A stretch of DNA of 64,000 nt, taken from NCBI RefSeq assembly GCF_029761935.1, contig NZ_CP121699.1, forward strand, positions 558,001 to 622,000, read 5' to 3'. The translations under genes and the position numbers were made by a program. Numbering within the stretch: the stretch's first letter is position 1; each line of letters opens with the position of its first letter. Below, in pieces: positions 16,191 to 25,585 of the stretch. Below the pieces are notes generated by a model. That model had not been told where the DNA came from. It searched no databases and saw only the letters and a program-made list of their open reading frames with translations. Source of the DNA: Microbacterium testaceum (GTDB lineage Bacteria > Actinomycetota > Actinomycetes > Actinomycetales > Microbacteriaceae).

Positions 16191-17527
16191 GCGTCGATCC
16201 TCCCACTTCGTCCTGATCCGCGAAGCACGCCCGCCGCACGCGCGAGGTCGTCGGCGAGGGCTTCGGTCGAGGTCGCGTCGAGGTCGTGGACGGTCAAGCG
16301 CAGGAACGCGCCGGCAGGGTCGGGGGAGAGGAAGAACGGATCCCCCTCGCGCACCAGCCAGCCGCGGCGCATGAGCTCTTCGCGCACCACCGCGGCGGGA
16401 ACCGGCAGCGGCACCCACAGGTTGAGACCGTCACCCGGGGACACCGGCAGCCCCCGCTCGGTGAGGGCGGCCGCGAACGCCGCGTTGCGCGCGGCGTAGT
16501 GCTCGGCGGCCGCCTCGATGCCGACGCGCACGGCGTCGTCGGTGACGAGGGCGAGGGTCATGCGCTGCAGGATGTGGCTCACCCAGGTGGTGCCCGGCGT
16601 GAGGCGTACGGCGAGGCCGTCGGCGGTGTCGGGATCGGATGCCGTGACCGCGAGGCACGTGTCGGGTCCGAGGAACTTCGACATCGAGCGGATACGCGCC
16701 CAGCGGCGCTGCGCGGGTCCGATGACGGAGTGCAGGGAAGCGCGGGACAGCAGTGAGAAGTGGTCGTCCTCGATCACAAGGACGTAGGGGTACTCCGCGA
16801 GGACGTCGCGTAGCGCCGCGGCGCGTTCGGCGCTGAGACTGGCCCCCGTGGGGTTGTGCGCGCGAGGCGTGCAGATCACCGCGCGAACGCCAGCCTTCAG
16901 GGCCGCGCGCAACCCGTCGACGGTCATGCCCTCGGCATCCACCGCCACCGGAACCGCGCGATACCCGCCGGTGCGGACGGTGTGTAGGGCCGACAGGAAG
17001 CACGGATCTTCGAGCGCCACAGCGTCGTCGCGTTGCAAGGCTTGGGCGAGCAGGCGCTCGATCGCATCGCTCGCGCCGCTCGTCACCGTGATCAGCAGGT
17101 CGTCGTGCGGGAGGTGGTCGGACATCCAGCCGCGGGCCCACGCCTCCAGCCCCGGGTCGATGACCGGCTCGCCGTAGAGGACCGGTCGGGCTGAGCGGGC
17201 CAGGGCGGCCGTCGGGTCGGGGATGAGTGCGGGGTCGGGGTTGCCGGTGCCCACGTCGCGCAGCACCGTGTCGGGCGCGTACCCCTCCTGGGCGACGGCC
17301 GTGCGGTCCGCAACGCGCGTGCCGCTTCGACCGCGGGCCTCGACCAGTCCGGCCTGGGCGAGTTGCCGGTAGGCGGCGACGACGGTGTTGCGGTTGACGC
17401 CGAGGTCGGCGGCGACTGCTCGCACGGAGGGCAGCAGCGTGCCCGGAGGGAGCTCGCCGCGCTCGATGCGCTCGCGCAGATCAGCGGCGATGGCCGATGC
17501 CGAACGCCCGGTGATGTCGATGGTCAT
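16187..17527 (-). CDS. MocR/PdxR-type GntR regulator with aminotransferase domain
   Basis: 446 residues. Residues 1-75 are a GntR winged helix (IAADLRERIERGELPPGTLLPSVRAVAADLGVNRNTVVAAYRQL). The rest is a fold-type I aminotransferase-like domain with HNPTGASLS, EDDHFSLL and the PLP-lysine site SMSKFLGPD. MocR regulators sense PLP and activate or repress B6 genes. Its position, translationally coupled to pdxY and divergent from pdxST, makes control of both arms likely. Start ATG 17527 lies in a CATAGG that has a mirrored CCTATG 26 nt upstream in its own leader. I avoid the name pdxR because orthology is not proven. Confidence 0.9.
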   Translation of the reverse strand: MTIDITGRSASAIAADLRERIERGELPPGTLLPSVRAVAADLGVNRNTVVAAYRQLAQAGLVEARGRSGTRVADRTAVAQEGYAPDTVLRDVGTGNPDPALIPDPTAALARSARPVLYGEPVIDPGLEAWARGWMSDHLPHDDLLITVTSGASDAIERLLAQALQRDDAVALEDPCFLSALHTVRTGGYRAVPVAVDAEGMTVDGLRAALKAGVRAVICTPRAHNPTGASLSAERAAALRDVLAEYPYVLVIEDDHFSLLSRASLHSVIGPAQRRWARIRSMSKFLGPDTCLAVTASDPDTADGLAVRLTPGTTWVSHILQRMTLALVTDDAVRVGIEAAAEHYAARNAAFAAALTERGLPVSPGDGLNLWVPLPVPAAVVREELMRRGWLVREGDPFFLSPDPAGAFLRLTVHDLDATSTEALADDLARAAGVLRGSGRSGRIDA

Positions 17528-17575
17528 AGGCCCCCCTGGGTCACGAACAGCCTATGTCCTGAGCCGTGCTACGGT

Positions 17576-17589
17576 TTGGCCTAAGCCAA
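17576..17589. promoter_or_regulatory. Candidate MocR operator in the pdxST/mocR divergent region
   Basis: TTGGC-CTAA-GCCAA is a perfect inverted repeat, midway in the 117-nt divergent gap and overlapping the end of a possible pdxS -10 (TACGGT, 17571-17576). CATAGG (17525-17530) and CCTATG (17551-17556) make a second, wider inverted pair. MocR proteins commonly bind such arrays; binding here is inferred. Confidence 0.5.
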
Positions 17590-17644
17590 TGATCGCGCCC
17601 CGAAGCGCGGAACCACGCGCCGCACGGCGCGGAACGGAGTGGAC

Positions 17645-18529
17645 ATGACCGACACCGGAACCTCCCGCGTCAAGCGCGGTCTCGCCGAGATGCTCAAGGG
17701 CGGCGTGATCATGGACGTCGTCACCGCCGAGCAGGCCCGCATCGCCGAAGACGCCGGCGCCGTCGCCGTCATGGCGCTCGAGCGCGTGCCCGCCGACATC
17801 CGCGCCCAGGGCGGCGTCGCGCGCATGAGCGACCCCGACCTGATCGACGACATCATCGCCTCTGTCTCGATCCCCGTCATGGCGAAGGCCCGCATCGGCC
17901 ACTTCGTGGAGGCGCAGATCCTGCAGGAGCTCGGCGTCGACTACATCGACGAGTCCGAGGTGCTCTCGCCCGCCGACTACGTCAACCACATCGACAAGTG
18001 GAACTTCACCGTCCCCTTCGTCTGCGGGGCGACCAACCTCGGCGAGGCCCTGCGCCGCATCACCGAGGGTGCGGCGATGATCCGCTCCAAGGGCGAGGCC
18101 GGCACGGGTGACGTCTCGGAGGCGACCAAGCACATCCGCACGATCCGCAGCGAGATCAACGCCCTGCGCGCCAAGACGAAGGACGAGCTCTACGTCGCCG
18201 CGAAGGAGCTGCAGGCGCCCTACGACCTCGTCGCCGAGATCGCCGAGACCGGCGAGCTGCCCGTCGTGCTCTTCACCGCCGGGGGAGTGGCCACCCCGGC
18301 CGACGCCGCCATGATGATGCAGCTCGGCGCCGACGGCGTGTTCGTGGGCTCCGGCATCTTCAAGTCAGGCAACCCCGCACAGCGCGCCGCGGCGATCGTG
18401 AAGGCGACGACCTTCCACGACGACCCCAAGGTCGTGGCCGAGGCGTCGCGCGGACTCGGCGAGGCGATGGTCGGCATCAACGTCGCCGACCTGCCCGCCC
18501 CGCACCGCCTGGCCGAGCGTGGCTGGTAA
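17645..18529 (+). CDS. pdxS: Pyridoxal 5'-phosphate synthase subunit PdxS
   Basis: PLP synthase lyase subunit of 294 residues, a TIM barrel that condenses ribose 5-phosphate, glyceraldehyde 3-phosphate and ammonia. Recognisable stretches: [59 protein letters not shown] (lysine of the active site), [15 protein letters not shown] and the phosphate-binding [11 protein letters not shown]. Start ATG 17645 with GGAG upstream; an in-frame GTG lies 6 nt earlier. The last 11 nt overlap pdxT. Confidence 0.97.
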   Translation: MTDTGTSRVKRGLAEMLKGGVIMDVVTAEQARIAEDAGAVAVMALERVPADIRAQGGVARMSDPDLIDDIIASVSIPVMAKARIGHFVEAQILQELGVDYIDESEVLSPADYVNHIDKWNFTVPFVCGATNLGEALRRITEGAAMIRSKGEAGTGDVSEATKHIRTIRSEINALRAKTKDELYVAAKELQAPYDLVAEIAETGELPVVLFTAGGVATPADAAMMMQLGADGVFVGSGIFKSGNPAQRAAAIVKATTFHDDPKVVAEASRGLGEAMVGINVADLPAPHRLAERGW

Positions 18530-19139
18530 CACCCCTCGCGTCGGAGTGCTCGCGCTGCAGGGCGACGTGCGCGAGCACCTCGCCGTGCTGCGCGGGCTCG
18601 GCGCCGACGCGCAGCCCGTGCGTCGACCCGACGAGCTCGCCGCCGTGGAGGGCCTGGTCCTCCCCGGCGGCGAGTCGAGCGTGATCGACAAGCTCGCGCG
18701 CGCCTTCGGTCTCTTCGACCCCATCAGCGCGGCGATCGCCGACGGCATGCCCATGTACGGCACGTGCGCGGGGCTCATCCTGCTCGCCGACCGCATCGAC
18801 GGCGCGATCACGGGCCAGCAGACGTTCGGCGGCATCGACGCGCGCGTCGCGCGCAACGCCTTCGGCAGCCAGACCGCGTCGTTCGAGACCGAGCTCGACG
18901 TGCCCGTCCTGGGCGAGCCGCCGGTGCACGCGGCATTCATACGGGCGCCCGCGGTCGTCGAATGGGGACCGGATGCCGAGCCACTGGCGTCCCTCCCCGA
19001 TGGGCGCGTCGTGGCGATCGAGCAGGGCGTGCTGATGGGCACCGCATTCCACCCCGAATCGACGGGGGAGACGCGCTTCCACCGCCGATTCCTGAGCCAC
19101 GTCGCGCGCAGACGCGGGATGAGCGCCCCCGCGCTCTAG
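18519..19139 (+). CDS. pdxT: Pyridoxal 5'-phosphate synthase glutaminase subunit PdxT
   Basis: Class I glutaminase of 206 residues that feeds ammonia to PdxS. It shows [14 protein letters not shown], the oxyanion strand [10 protein letters not shown], the nucleophile in [12 protein letters not shown] and the His-Glu pair in FHPES. GTG 18519 lies inside pdxS, an overlap typical of stoichiometric subunits. The stop codon TAG (19137-19139) is also the first half of the putative -10 box of yebC. Confidence 0.96.
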   Translation: MAGNTPRVGVLALQGDVREHLAVLRGLGADAQPVRRPDELAAVEGLVLPGGESSVIDKLARAFGLFDPISAAIADGMPMYGTCAGLILLADRIDGAITGQQTFGGIDARVARNAFGSQTASFETELDVPVLGEPPVHAAFIRAPAVVEWGPDAEPLASLPDGRVVAIEQGVLMGTAFHPESTGETRFHRRFLSHVARRRGMSAPAL

Positions 19140-19149
19140 ACTGGAAGCT

Positions 19150-19908
19150 ATGTCCGGACACTCCAAATGGGCCACGACCAAGCACAAGAAGGCGGTCATC
19201 GACTCCCGTCGCGCCAAGTCGTGGGCCAAGCTCATCAAGAACATCGAGGTCGCGGCGAAGCTCGGTGGAGCCGACCTCCAGGGCAACCCCACCCTCTTCG
19301 ACGCCGTCCTCAAGGCGAAGAAGACCTCGGTCCCCAAAGACAACATCGATCGCGCGATCAAGCGCGGTGCCGGTATCGGCGGCGAAGCCGTCGAGTACTC
19401 GTCGATCATGTACGAGGGATACGGCCCCAACGGCGTCGCCTTCCTCATCGAGTGTCTGACCGACAACAAGAATCGCGCCGCGGCCGAGGTGCGCACCGCC
19501 CTCAGCCGTAACGGCGGCACCCTCGCCGACCCGGGCAGCGTCGCCTACAACTTCAGCCGCAAGGGCGTCATCGTGGTCCCCTCCGAGGGCACCACCGAAG
19601 ACGACGTCATGCTCGCCGTCCTCGAGGCGGGCGCCGAAGAGGTCGAGCCGCACGGCGACGGCTTCGGCGTCATCACCGAGGCATCCGACCTGGTGTCGGT
19701 GCGCTCCGCCCTGCAGGATGCCGGCATCGAGTACGACTCAGCCGACGTCGAGTTCGTGCCCTCGCTCAAGGTCGAGGTCGACGCCGACACCGCTCGCAAG
19801 GTGTTCCGCTTGATCGACGCTCTCGAAGACAGCGACGACGTCCAGAACGTCTACACCAACTTCGACATGAGCGCCGAGGTGCAGGCCGAGCTCGAGAACG
19901 ACGAGTAA
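19150..19908 (+). CDS. YebC/PmpR family transcription/translation regulator
   Basis: 252 residues with the invariant N-terminus [23 protein letters not shown] and the core [22 protein letters not shown]. YebC proteins act as DNA-binding regulators or as translation factors for polyproline stalls; which applies here is unknown. TAGACT ends exactly 7 nt before the ATG and overlaps the pdxT stop, so the transcript is probably leaderless even though GGAAG is nearby. The gene stands directly before ruvC, the conserved actinobacterial order. Confidence 0.95.
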   Translation: MSGHSKWATTKHKKAVIDSRRAKSWAKLIKNIEVAAKLGGADLQGNPTLFDAVLKAKKTSVPKDNIDRAIKRGAGIGGEAVEYSSIMYEGYGPNGVAFLIECLTDNKNRAAAEVRTALSRNGGTLADPGSVAYNFSRKGVIVVPSEGTTEDDVMLAVLEAGAEEVEPHGDGFGVITEASDLVSVRSALQDAGIEYDSADVEFVPSLKVEVDADTARKVFRLIDALEDSDDVQNVYTNFDMSAEVQAELENDE

Positions 19909-19927
19909 GGGCGCGCCCTCGATCTCG

Positions 19928-19960
19928 ACACGGCCCCTGCGCTTAGCGTGGGGGCCGTGT
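19928..19960. repeat. 10-bp inverted repeat over the ruvC promoter and start
   Basis: ACACGGCCCC (19928-19937) is exactly complementary to GGGGCCGTGT (19951-19960). The loop contains the TAGCGT -10 (19944-19949) and the right arm contains the GTG start of ruvC. It could terminate yebC transcripts, bind a regulator, or fold DNA at the promoter. Confidence 0.65.
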
Positions 19961-20559
19961 CTCGTTCCCTCCGCGTCCTCGGCATCGACCCCGGCCTGAC
20001 CCGGTGCGGCCTCGGTGTCGTCGACGTCTCGCCGAACCGCACGGCCTCACTCGTCCACGTGGGCGTCGCCCGTTCCGCACCCACCGACCCGATCGAGAAG
20101 CGTCTCGCGGCGATCGCCGCCGGCATCCGCGACGTGCTGGTCACCCATCAGCCCCACGTCGTGGCCGTCGAGCGCGTCTTCGCGCAGAACAACCTCCACT
20201 CGGTGATGGGCACGGCCCAGGCCAGCGGTATCGCGCTGCTGCTCGCGGCCGAACACGGATTGACGGCCGCGACGCACACCCCCAGCGAGGTCAAGGCCGC
20301 GATCACCGGGTACGGCTCCGCCGACAAGCTGCAGGTGCAGACGATGGTCGCCCGCGTGCTGCGCCTCGACGCGCTTCCCCAGCCGGCGGATGCCGCCGAC
20401 GCCCTCGCGATCGCCCTCTGTCACGCCTGGCGCGGGGGAGCGGCCGCTGCCTCGGCCGATGACGCGCTGACCCCCGCTCAGAAGGCCTGGAGGGATGCCG
20501 AGAAGAAGCGGACCCCGCCGAAGCGTGTCGCTCGAACACATGTACGAACAGGCGCGTAG
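19957..20559 (+). CDS. ruvC: Holliday junction resolvase RuvC
   Basis: Crossover-junction endonuclease of 200 residues. The catalytic acidic residues lie in VLGIDPGLTRCG (first Asp), AVERVFAQNN (Glu) and the QPADAADALAIALCH helix (last Asp pair). It cuts four-way junctions delivered by RuvAB. I use GTG 19957 because TAGCGT ends 7 nt before it; an upstream in-frame GTG 19948 lies inside that hexamer. The last 30 residues are a basic tail. Its TAG stop is the start of the -10 box of ruvA. Confidence 0.95.
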   Translation: MSRSLRVLGIDPGLTRCGLGVVDVSPNRTASLVHVGVARSAPTDPIEKRLAAIAAGIRDVLVTHQPHVVAVERVFAQNNLHSVMGTAQASGIALLLAAEHGLTAATHTPSEVKAAITGYGSADKLQVQTMVARVLRLDALPQPADAADALAIALCHAWRGGAAAASADDALTPAQKAWRDAEKKRTPPKRVARTHVRTGA

Positions 20560-20568
20560 GCTGGCTTG

Positions 20569-21189
20569 ATGATCTCCTCGCTGCACGGCACGGCGGCTCA
20601 CGTCGCCGACGACTCACTGGTCATCGTGGTCGGAGGAGTCGGCTTCTCCGTCGCGGTCACCGCCCAGCTCGCGCGCACAGTGCACGTCGGCGACGACATC
20701 CACCTGCACACGAATCTCATCGTGCGCGAGGACGCCCTGTCGCTCTACGGCTTCGAGGCTCGCGAAGAGCTGACCGTCTTCACCCAGCTGATCAGTGTGA
20801 CCGGCGTCGGTCCGAAGTCCGCACTCGGGGTGCTGTCCTCGCTCACGGTGCCGCAAATCGCCCAGGCCGTGGCCGACGATGACGACGCCCCGTTCCGGCG
20901 CGTCTCTGGCATCGGCCCCAAGACGGCCAAGCTCATCGTGGTGCAGCTCGCCGGCAAGCTCCAGGTGGCGCCCTCCGCGGCTCCCGCCACCGCCTCGGCG
21001 CACGGCCAGGTGCCCCTGCAGGTCACGCAGGCCCTCGTGGGCCTGGGCTGGACGGAACGGACGGCGGCCGAGGCCGTGGCATCCGTCGCCGAATCCGCCT
21101 CCGAGGCCGACCGCGCCTCGGTCCAGTCGTTGCTCCGACTCACGCTCGCCCTGCTGGGCCCGGCCCGCAAGGAGAGCGTGAGTGGCTGA
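20569..21189 (+). CDS. ruvA: Holliday junction DNA-binding protein RuvA
   Basis: 206 residues: N-terminal OB fold ([26 protein letters not shown]), two helix-hairpin-helix motifs ([18 protein letters not shown] and [16 protein letters not shown]), and the C-terminal domain III that contacts RuvB ([17 protein letters not shown]). It tetramerises on four-way junctions. TAGGCT ends 6 nt before ATG 20569, so a leaderless start is likely. Its end overlaps ruvB by 8 nt. Confidence 0.96.
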   Translation: MISSLHGTAAHVADDSLVIVVGGVGFSVAVTAQLARTVHVGDDIHLHTNLIVREDALSLYGFEAREELTVFTQLISVTGVGPKSALGVLSSLTVPQIAQAVADDDDAPFRRVSGIGPKTAKLIVVQLAGKLQVAPSAAPATASAHGQVPLQVTQALVGLGWTERTAAEAVASVAESASEADRASVQSLLRLTLALLGPARKESVSG

Positions 21190-22228
21190 CGTCCGAGACG
21201 CCGGGACGCCCGACGACGAGGTCGAACTCGCGATCGAGGGGGCCCTGCGCCCCACCTCCCTCGCCGAGTTCGTCGGTCAGCAGAAAGTCCGCGGCCAGCT
21301 GCAGCTCCTGCTCGACGCCGCGCGCATCCAGCAGCGCTCTCCCGACCACATCCTGCTCTCCGGTCCTCCCGGGCTCGGCAAGACCACCCTCGCGATGATC
21401 GTCGCCCACGAGAGCGGGCGACCGCTGCGCCTGTCGAGCGGGCCGGCGATCCAGCACGCGGGCGACCTCGCGGCCCTGCTGTCGTCGCTCACACCGGGGG
21501 AGGTGCTCTTCATCGACGAGATCCACCGCATGGCGCGATCGGCCGAAGAGATGCTGTACCTCGCAATGGAGGACTTCCGCATCGACATCATGGTCGGCAA
21601 GGGTGCGGGAGCGACCAGCATCCCCCTCGACCTGGCCCCCTTCACCCTGGTGGGCGCCACGACACGCGCGGGCCTCCTGCCGAACCCCCTGCGCGACCGC
21701 TTCGGTTTCACCGCGCACCTCGAGTACTACGAGCCTGAAGAGCTCGAGCGGGTGGTCTCACGCTCGGCATCCATGCTCGATGTCGGCCTCCCGGGCACGG
21801 CGCGCTCCGAGATCGCCCGGCGCTCCCGGGGAACGCCCCGTATCGCGAACCGTCTGCTCCGGCGTGTCCGGGACTATCTCGTCGTGAACGGTCCGTCAAC
21901 CGGCACCGACGAGGGTCACGCCGACGTGCGGACGGTGGGCGCCGCGCTGGATCTCTACGACGTGGATGCCATCGGGCTCGACCGCCTCGACCGAGCCGTC
22001 CTCGACGCCCTCGTCCGCCGCTTCCGTGGGGGACCGGTGGGGCTCAGCACCCTCGCCGTGGCCGTGGGAGAAGAGCCCGAGACCATCGAATCGGTCGTCG
22101 AGCCCTACCTCGTGCGCATCGGATTCATGGGCCGCACTCCCCGCGGACGCGTGGCGACTCCGGAGGCCTACGACCACCTCGGAGCCCCTCACCCGGACGG
22201 CATGCTCCGGTTCAGCCAGGGGTCATGA
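21182..22228 (+). CDS. ruvB: Holliday junction branch-migration ATPase RuvB
   Basis: AAA+ motor of 348 residues. Walker [12 protein letters not shown], Walker [11 protein letters not shown], sensor 1 [11 protein letters not shown], arginine-finger region [17 protein letters not shown], then the C-terminal winged helix ([17 protein letters not shown]). It drives branch migration with RuvA. The start is GTG 21182 with AAGGAG upstream, inside ruvA. Confidence 0.97.
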   Translation: MADVRDAGTPDDEVELAIEGALRPTSLAEFVGQQKVRGQLQLLLDAARIQQRSPDHILLSGPPGLGKTTLAMIVAHESGRPLRLSSGPAIQHAGDLAALLSSLTPGEVLFIDEIHRMARSAEEMLYLAMEDFRIDIMVGKGAGATSIPLDLAPFTLVGATTRAGLLPNPLRDRFGFTAHLEYYEPEELERVVSRSASMLDVGLPGTARSEIARRSRGTPRIANRLLRRVRDYLVVNGPSTGTDEGHADVRTVGAALDLYDVDAIGLDRLDRAVLDALVRRFRGGPVGLSTLAVAVGEEPETIESVVEPYLVRIGFMGRTPRGRVATPEAYDHLGAPHPDGMLRFSQGS

Positions 22229-22230
22229 CC

Positions 22231-22236
22231 TATACT
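22231..22236 (+). promoter_or_regulatory. Putative -10 box of the yajC-secDF operon
   Basis: TATACT directly after the ruvB stop is close to the sigma-70 consensus. It predicts a transcript start near 22243 and a leader of about 66 nt. No good -35 is visible. Confidence 0.5.
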
Positions 22237-22308
22237 CGGCGAGGGATTCCCCGACCCACGCTAGGCAGTGCCGCACGGCGCGCCTGATCTGAAAGGTGCA
22301 CCGCCTCC

Positions 22309-22752
22309 ATGGACTCCAGTTTCCTCCTGCTCATTCTGTTCGCGGGCCTGCTCGTCTTCATGTTCCTGAGCTCCCGCCGTCGCATGAAGAAGCAGAAGGC
22401 CGAGCTCGAGCAGAAGGCCCGCGAGACGGTTCCCGGTGCCGAGGTGCTGCTGCAGGGCGGCCTCTACGGCACGATCGTCGAGTACGACGGCGAAGACCTC
22501 GACAAGCCCGCGCACGTCGAGATCGCTCCCGGCGTCGTCATCAAGGTGCACAGCCAGGCCATCCTCCGCATCGTCGACTCGGCTGCGGGCACCGTGACCG
22601 AAGACGAGTACATCGAAGCCGAAGAGACCGAGGCCGAGTACATCGCCGGCGTCGCCGACGGTGACATCACCTCGATCAGCGACGACCAGCGTGCCGCCCG
22701 CCAGCACGCCGCCGACGCCGAGCGTGACGACAAGGACCGCCCCGCGGTCTGA
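22309..22752 (+). CDS. yajC: Preprotein translocase accessory protein YajC
   Basis: 147 residues with one N-terminal membrane helix (FLLLILFAGLLVFMFLSSRRRMKKQ) and a cytoplasmic beta domain (EVLLQGGLYGTIVEYDG, HVEIAPGVVIKVHSQAILRIV). YajC associates with SecDF at the translocon. The C-terminal 50 residues are an acidic extension (EAEETEAEYIAG) not found in E. coli YajC. First gene of the sec trio. Confidence 0.93.
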   Translation: MDSSFLLLILFAGLLVFMFLSSRRRMKKQKAELEQKARETVPGAEVLLQGGLYGTIVEYDGEDLDKPAHVEIAPGVVIKVHSQAILRIVDSAAGTVTEDEYIEAEETEAEYIAGVADGDITSISDDQRAARQHAADAERDDKDRPAV

Positions 22753-22800
22753 TCGCCCCCTCCCGCCTTTTCGTTCACCGCCGCACAGAAAGCCGACTCC

Positions 22801-24510
22801 GTGGCGCCCTCGACTCCCGTCCGTCACGCCTGGCGCGTTTTGACCGGATTGCTCGCCATCACCGGCGTGCTCTTCGGCATCAACGCGCTGGGTGTGTACG
22901 TGTTCCACGCCAGCTCCTGGACCCCCGAGCTCGCGCTCGACCTCCAGGGCGGCACGCAGATCATCCTGCAAGCCCAGACCACCGACCGCGCCGCGCCCGA
23001 CAGCGAACAGCTGGCGCAGGCCGTCACGATCATCCGCCAGCGCGTCGACGCCTCAGGCGTGGGTGAAGCCGATGTGGCCACCGAGGGTGGCCGCAACATC
23101 GTCGTGCAGATCCCCGGCCAGGCCGACGAGGCCACGCGACAGCGCATCCAGAGCTCGGCTCAGCTGCAGTTGCGCCCGGTGCTGTTCACCGGTTCGCCGG
23201 CGACCACGTTCGTGGGTCAGGACGGCGTGACCACGCCCTACCCGACGCCCGACCCGAACCTGCCGTCGACGCCCACCGCGTCGCCGACCAACGCGAGCGA
23301 CCCGGCGTACATCACCCCGGCCCTGCAGGCGCAGTTCCTCGCGTACGACTGCGCGAACCCGCCGAGCAACCCGGCGCAGGCCCCGGCCGACCAGCCGATG
23401 ATCACGTGCGGGACGAACGACGGCCAGAAGTACATCCTCGGCCCCGTCGAGCTCGACGGCACCGACATCTCGAACGCCACCAACGGCCAGGAGCAGAACA
23501 CCGGGCAGTGGGCGGTCAACCTTGTCTTCAACGACCAGGGCACGCAGAAGTTCGCCGAGATCAGCCAGCGCCTCTATGGGGCGCAGCCGCCGCTGAACCA
23601 GTTCGCGTTCGTGCTCGACGGGTCCGTCCTGTCGGCGCCGTCGATGAACGGCATCATCGTCGACGGTCGCCCCAGCATCACGGGATCGTTCACGCAGGAG
23701 TCGTCCAAGGCCCTCGCCGACCAGCTGAAGTACGGCGCTCTGCCGCTGAGCTTCCAGGTGGTCAGCTCCGACACCGTGTCGGCGACGCTCGGTTCGCAGC
23801 AGCTGCAGGTCGGTTTCATCGCCGGTCTCATCGGCCTCGGGCTGGTAGCGATCTACTCGCTGATCGTCTATCGAGCGCTCGGCACGGTGATCATCGCCTC
23901 GCTCGGCGTGATGGCCGTCCTGACCTATCTCGCCCTGTGCATCCTCGCGTGGCGTGCCGGCTTCCGACTCTCGCTCGCGGGTGTCGCCGGTCTCATCGTC
24001 ACCATCGGCTTCACGGCGGACTCGTTCATCGTCTACTTCGAGCGAATACGAGACGAACTGCGCGACGGCAAGTCGATCACCGCGGCGGTCGAAGACGGAT
24101 GGTCGCGCGCCAAGCGCACGATCTACATCTCGAAGTCGATCAACATCCTCGCGGCGGTGGTGCTGTACATCCTCGCGGATGCCACGGTGAAGGGCTTCGC
24201 GTTCACGCTGGGTCTCACGACGGCCATCGACATTCTGATCTTCATCCTGTTCACCCACCCGGTGATGCAGCTGCTCGCTCGCACGCGTTTCTTCGGCTCG
24301 GGTCACCCCCTGTCGGGCATGGACCCGAACGCGCTCGGCGCCGTCTACCGCGGACGCGCGCAGTTCCGCGCCCCCGTGGTCGAGGCGGGCCGGGTGAAGA
24401 AGTCGCGCGGTGAGGCGCAGCGTCGACAGACGATCGCCGAACGCAAGCAGGCCGAGCTGGCCGCCGCCAGCCGCGGCGATAGCCGCTCCACGAAGGAGGG
24501 AGACGACTGA
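22801..24510 (+). CDS. secD: Protein translocase subunit SecD
   Basis: 569 residues, RND-type membrane protein using proton flow to pull preproteins out. It has a first membrane helix (LLAITGVLFGINALGVYVF), the D1 motif ALDLQGGTQIILQAQ, a large extracytoplasmic domain, and five further helices with AGLIVTIGFTADSFIVYFERIRDEL. The extracytoplasmic domain has a Pro/Thr-rich insertion of about 60 residues (PTPDPNLPSTPTASP onward) with two cysteines (AYDCANPP, ITCGTND), which I expect in actinobacterial SecD. GTG start. It shares one base with secF. Confidence 0.95.
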   Translation: MAPSTPVRHAWRVLTGLLAITGVLFGINALGVYVFHASSWTPELALDLQGGTQIILQAQTTDRAAPDSEQLAQAVTIIRQRVDASGVGEADVATEGGRNIVVQIPGQADEATRQRIQSSAQLQLRPVLFTGSPATTFVGQDGVTTPYPTPDPNLPSTPTASPTNASDPAYITPALQAQFLAYDCANPPSNPAQAPADQPMITCGTNDGQKYILGPVELDGTDISNATNGQEQNTGQWAVNLVFNDQGTQKFAEISQRLYGAQPPLNQFAFVLDGSVLSAPSMNGIIVDGRPSITGSFTQESSKALADQLKYGALPLSFQVVSSDTVSATLGSQQLQVGFIAGLIGLGLVAIYSLIVYRALGTVIIASLGVMAVLTYLALCILAWRAGFRLSLAGVAGLIVTIGFTADSFIVYFERIRDELRDGKSITAAVEDGWSRAKRTIYISKSINILAAVVLYILADATVKGFAFTLGLTTAIDILIFILFTHPVMQLLARTRFFGSGHPLSGMDPNALGAVYRGRAQFRAPVVEAGRVKKSRGEAQRRQTIAERKQAELAAASRGDSRSTKEGDD

Positions 24511-25496
24511 TGCGCTCCATGTCGCAGCTCGGTAACGACCTCTACTCGGGGAAGACGTCCTTCCCCTTCGTGCAGCGTCGTCGCCTCTGGTTCATCATCG
24601 CCGCGGTTCTGGTCATCGGTGCGGCCCTCGTGCCGTTCATCCGCCCCGTGCAGTTCTCGATCGAGTTCACGGGCGGCTCGCAGTTCACGGTCTCGAACCC
24701 GTCAACGTTCGATCAGGGCCTTGCGACGCAGGCCGTGACGTCGGTGGTTCCGGACGCGACGACCCGCGTCACCACGATCAGCGACCAGTCGGTCCGCGTG
24801 CAGACCGACCAGTTAGACAACGACCAGACGCAGGCTGTCTCCGCAGCCCTCGCGACCGCCTATAAGGTGCCGGCATCCGAGATCACCAACTCGTTCATCG
24901 GACCGACCTGGGGCAATGACGTCACGCGCCAGTCGCTCTGGGGGCTGTCGATCTTCCTCGCGCTGACGTTCCTCATTCTCGCGCTCTACTTCCGCACGTG
25001 GAAGATGTCGGTCGCCGCGATCATCGGCCTCGTCGACGTCCTCGTGATCACGATCGGCGTCTACGCCGTCTTCGGATTCGAGATCTCGCCGGCTGCCGTC
25101 ATCGGCTTCCTCACGATTTTGTCCTACGCGCTGTACGACACGACGGTCGTCTTCGACAAGGTGAGAGAGAACACCAGGGAGGACGGCGAGATCTCCGGAC
25201 GCACCTTCTCGGAGTCGGTGAACCTCGCCGCCAACCAGACGCTGATCCGCTCGATCAACACCACGGTGGTCGCCATCCTGCCGGTGGGCGCGATCCTCTT
25301 CATCGGTGTGCCGCTCGGTGCGCGCACGCTCAGCGATATTTCGCTGTCGATCTTCGTCGGCACGATCGTCGCCGCGTACTCGACGCTGTTCGTCGCCGTG
25401 CCGATGTACGCACTGCTGCGCGAGAAGGAGAAGCCGATCGCTCTGCGCGACGCCCGCGTCGTGTCGGCCCGTGAGAAGGCGGGCGTCCCGGCCTGA
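24510..25496 (+). CDS. secF: Protein translocase subunit SecF
   Basis: 328 residues, partner of SecD. First helix LWFIIAAVLVIGAALVPF, then FSIEFTGGSQFTV, and the conserved AVIGFLTILSYALYDTTVVFDKVRENTRE in the C-terminal membrane half. Start ATG 24510 has GAAGGAGGGAG upstream and overlaps the secD stop by one base. Confidence 0.95.
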   Translation: MRSMSQLGNDLYSGKTSFPFVQRRRLWFIIAAVLVIGAALVPFIRPVQFSIEFTGGSQFTVSNPSTFDQGLATQAVTSVVPDATTRVTTISDQSVRVQTDQLDNDQTQAVSAALATAYKVPASEITNSFIGPTWGNDVTRQSLWGLSIFLALTFLILALYFRTWKMSVAAIIGLVDVLVITIGVYAVFGFEISPAAVIGFLTILSYALYDTTVVFDKVRENTREDGEISGRTFSESVNLAANQTLIRSINTTVVAILPVGAILFIGVPLGARTLSDISLSIFVGTIVAAYSTLFVAVPMYALLREKEKPIALRDARVVSAREKAGVPA

Positions 25497-25549
25497 CGGC
25501 CGGGGCTCCCGCCCCTCGGGCCCGCACCTGGGACCCCCGCCGCGAGGCA

Positions 25550-25555
25550 TAGAAT
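25550..25555 (+). promoter_or_regulatory. Putative -10 box of rel
   Basis: TAGAAT, followed by AGGAAGGGG and ATG 25586; the implied leader is about 24 nt. Confidence 0.5.
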
Positions 25556-25585
25556 CGATCTACTGGCCGTGAGGAAGGGGTGGCG

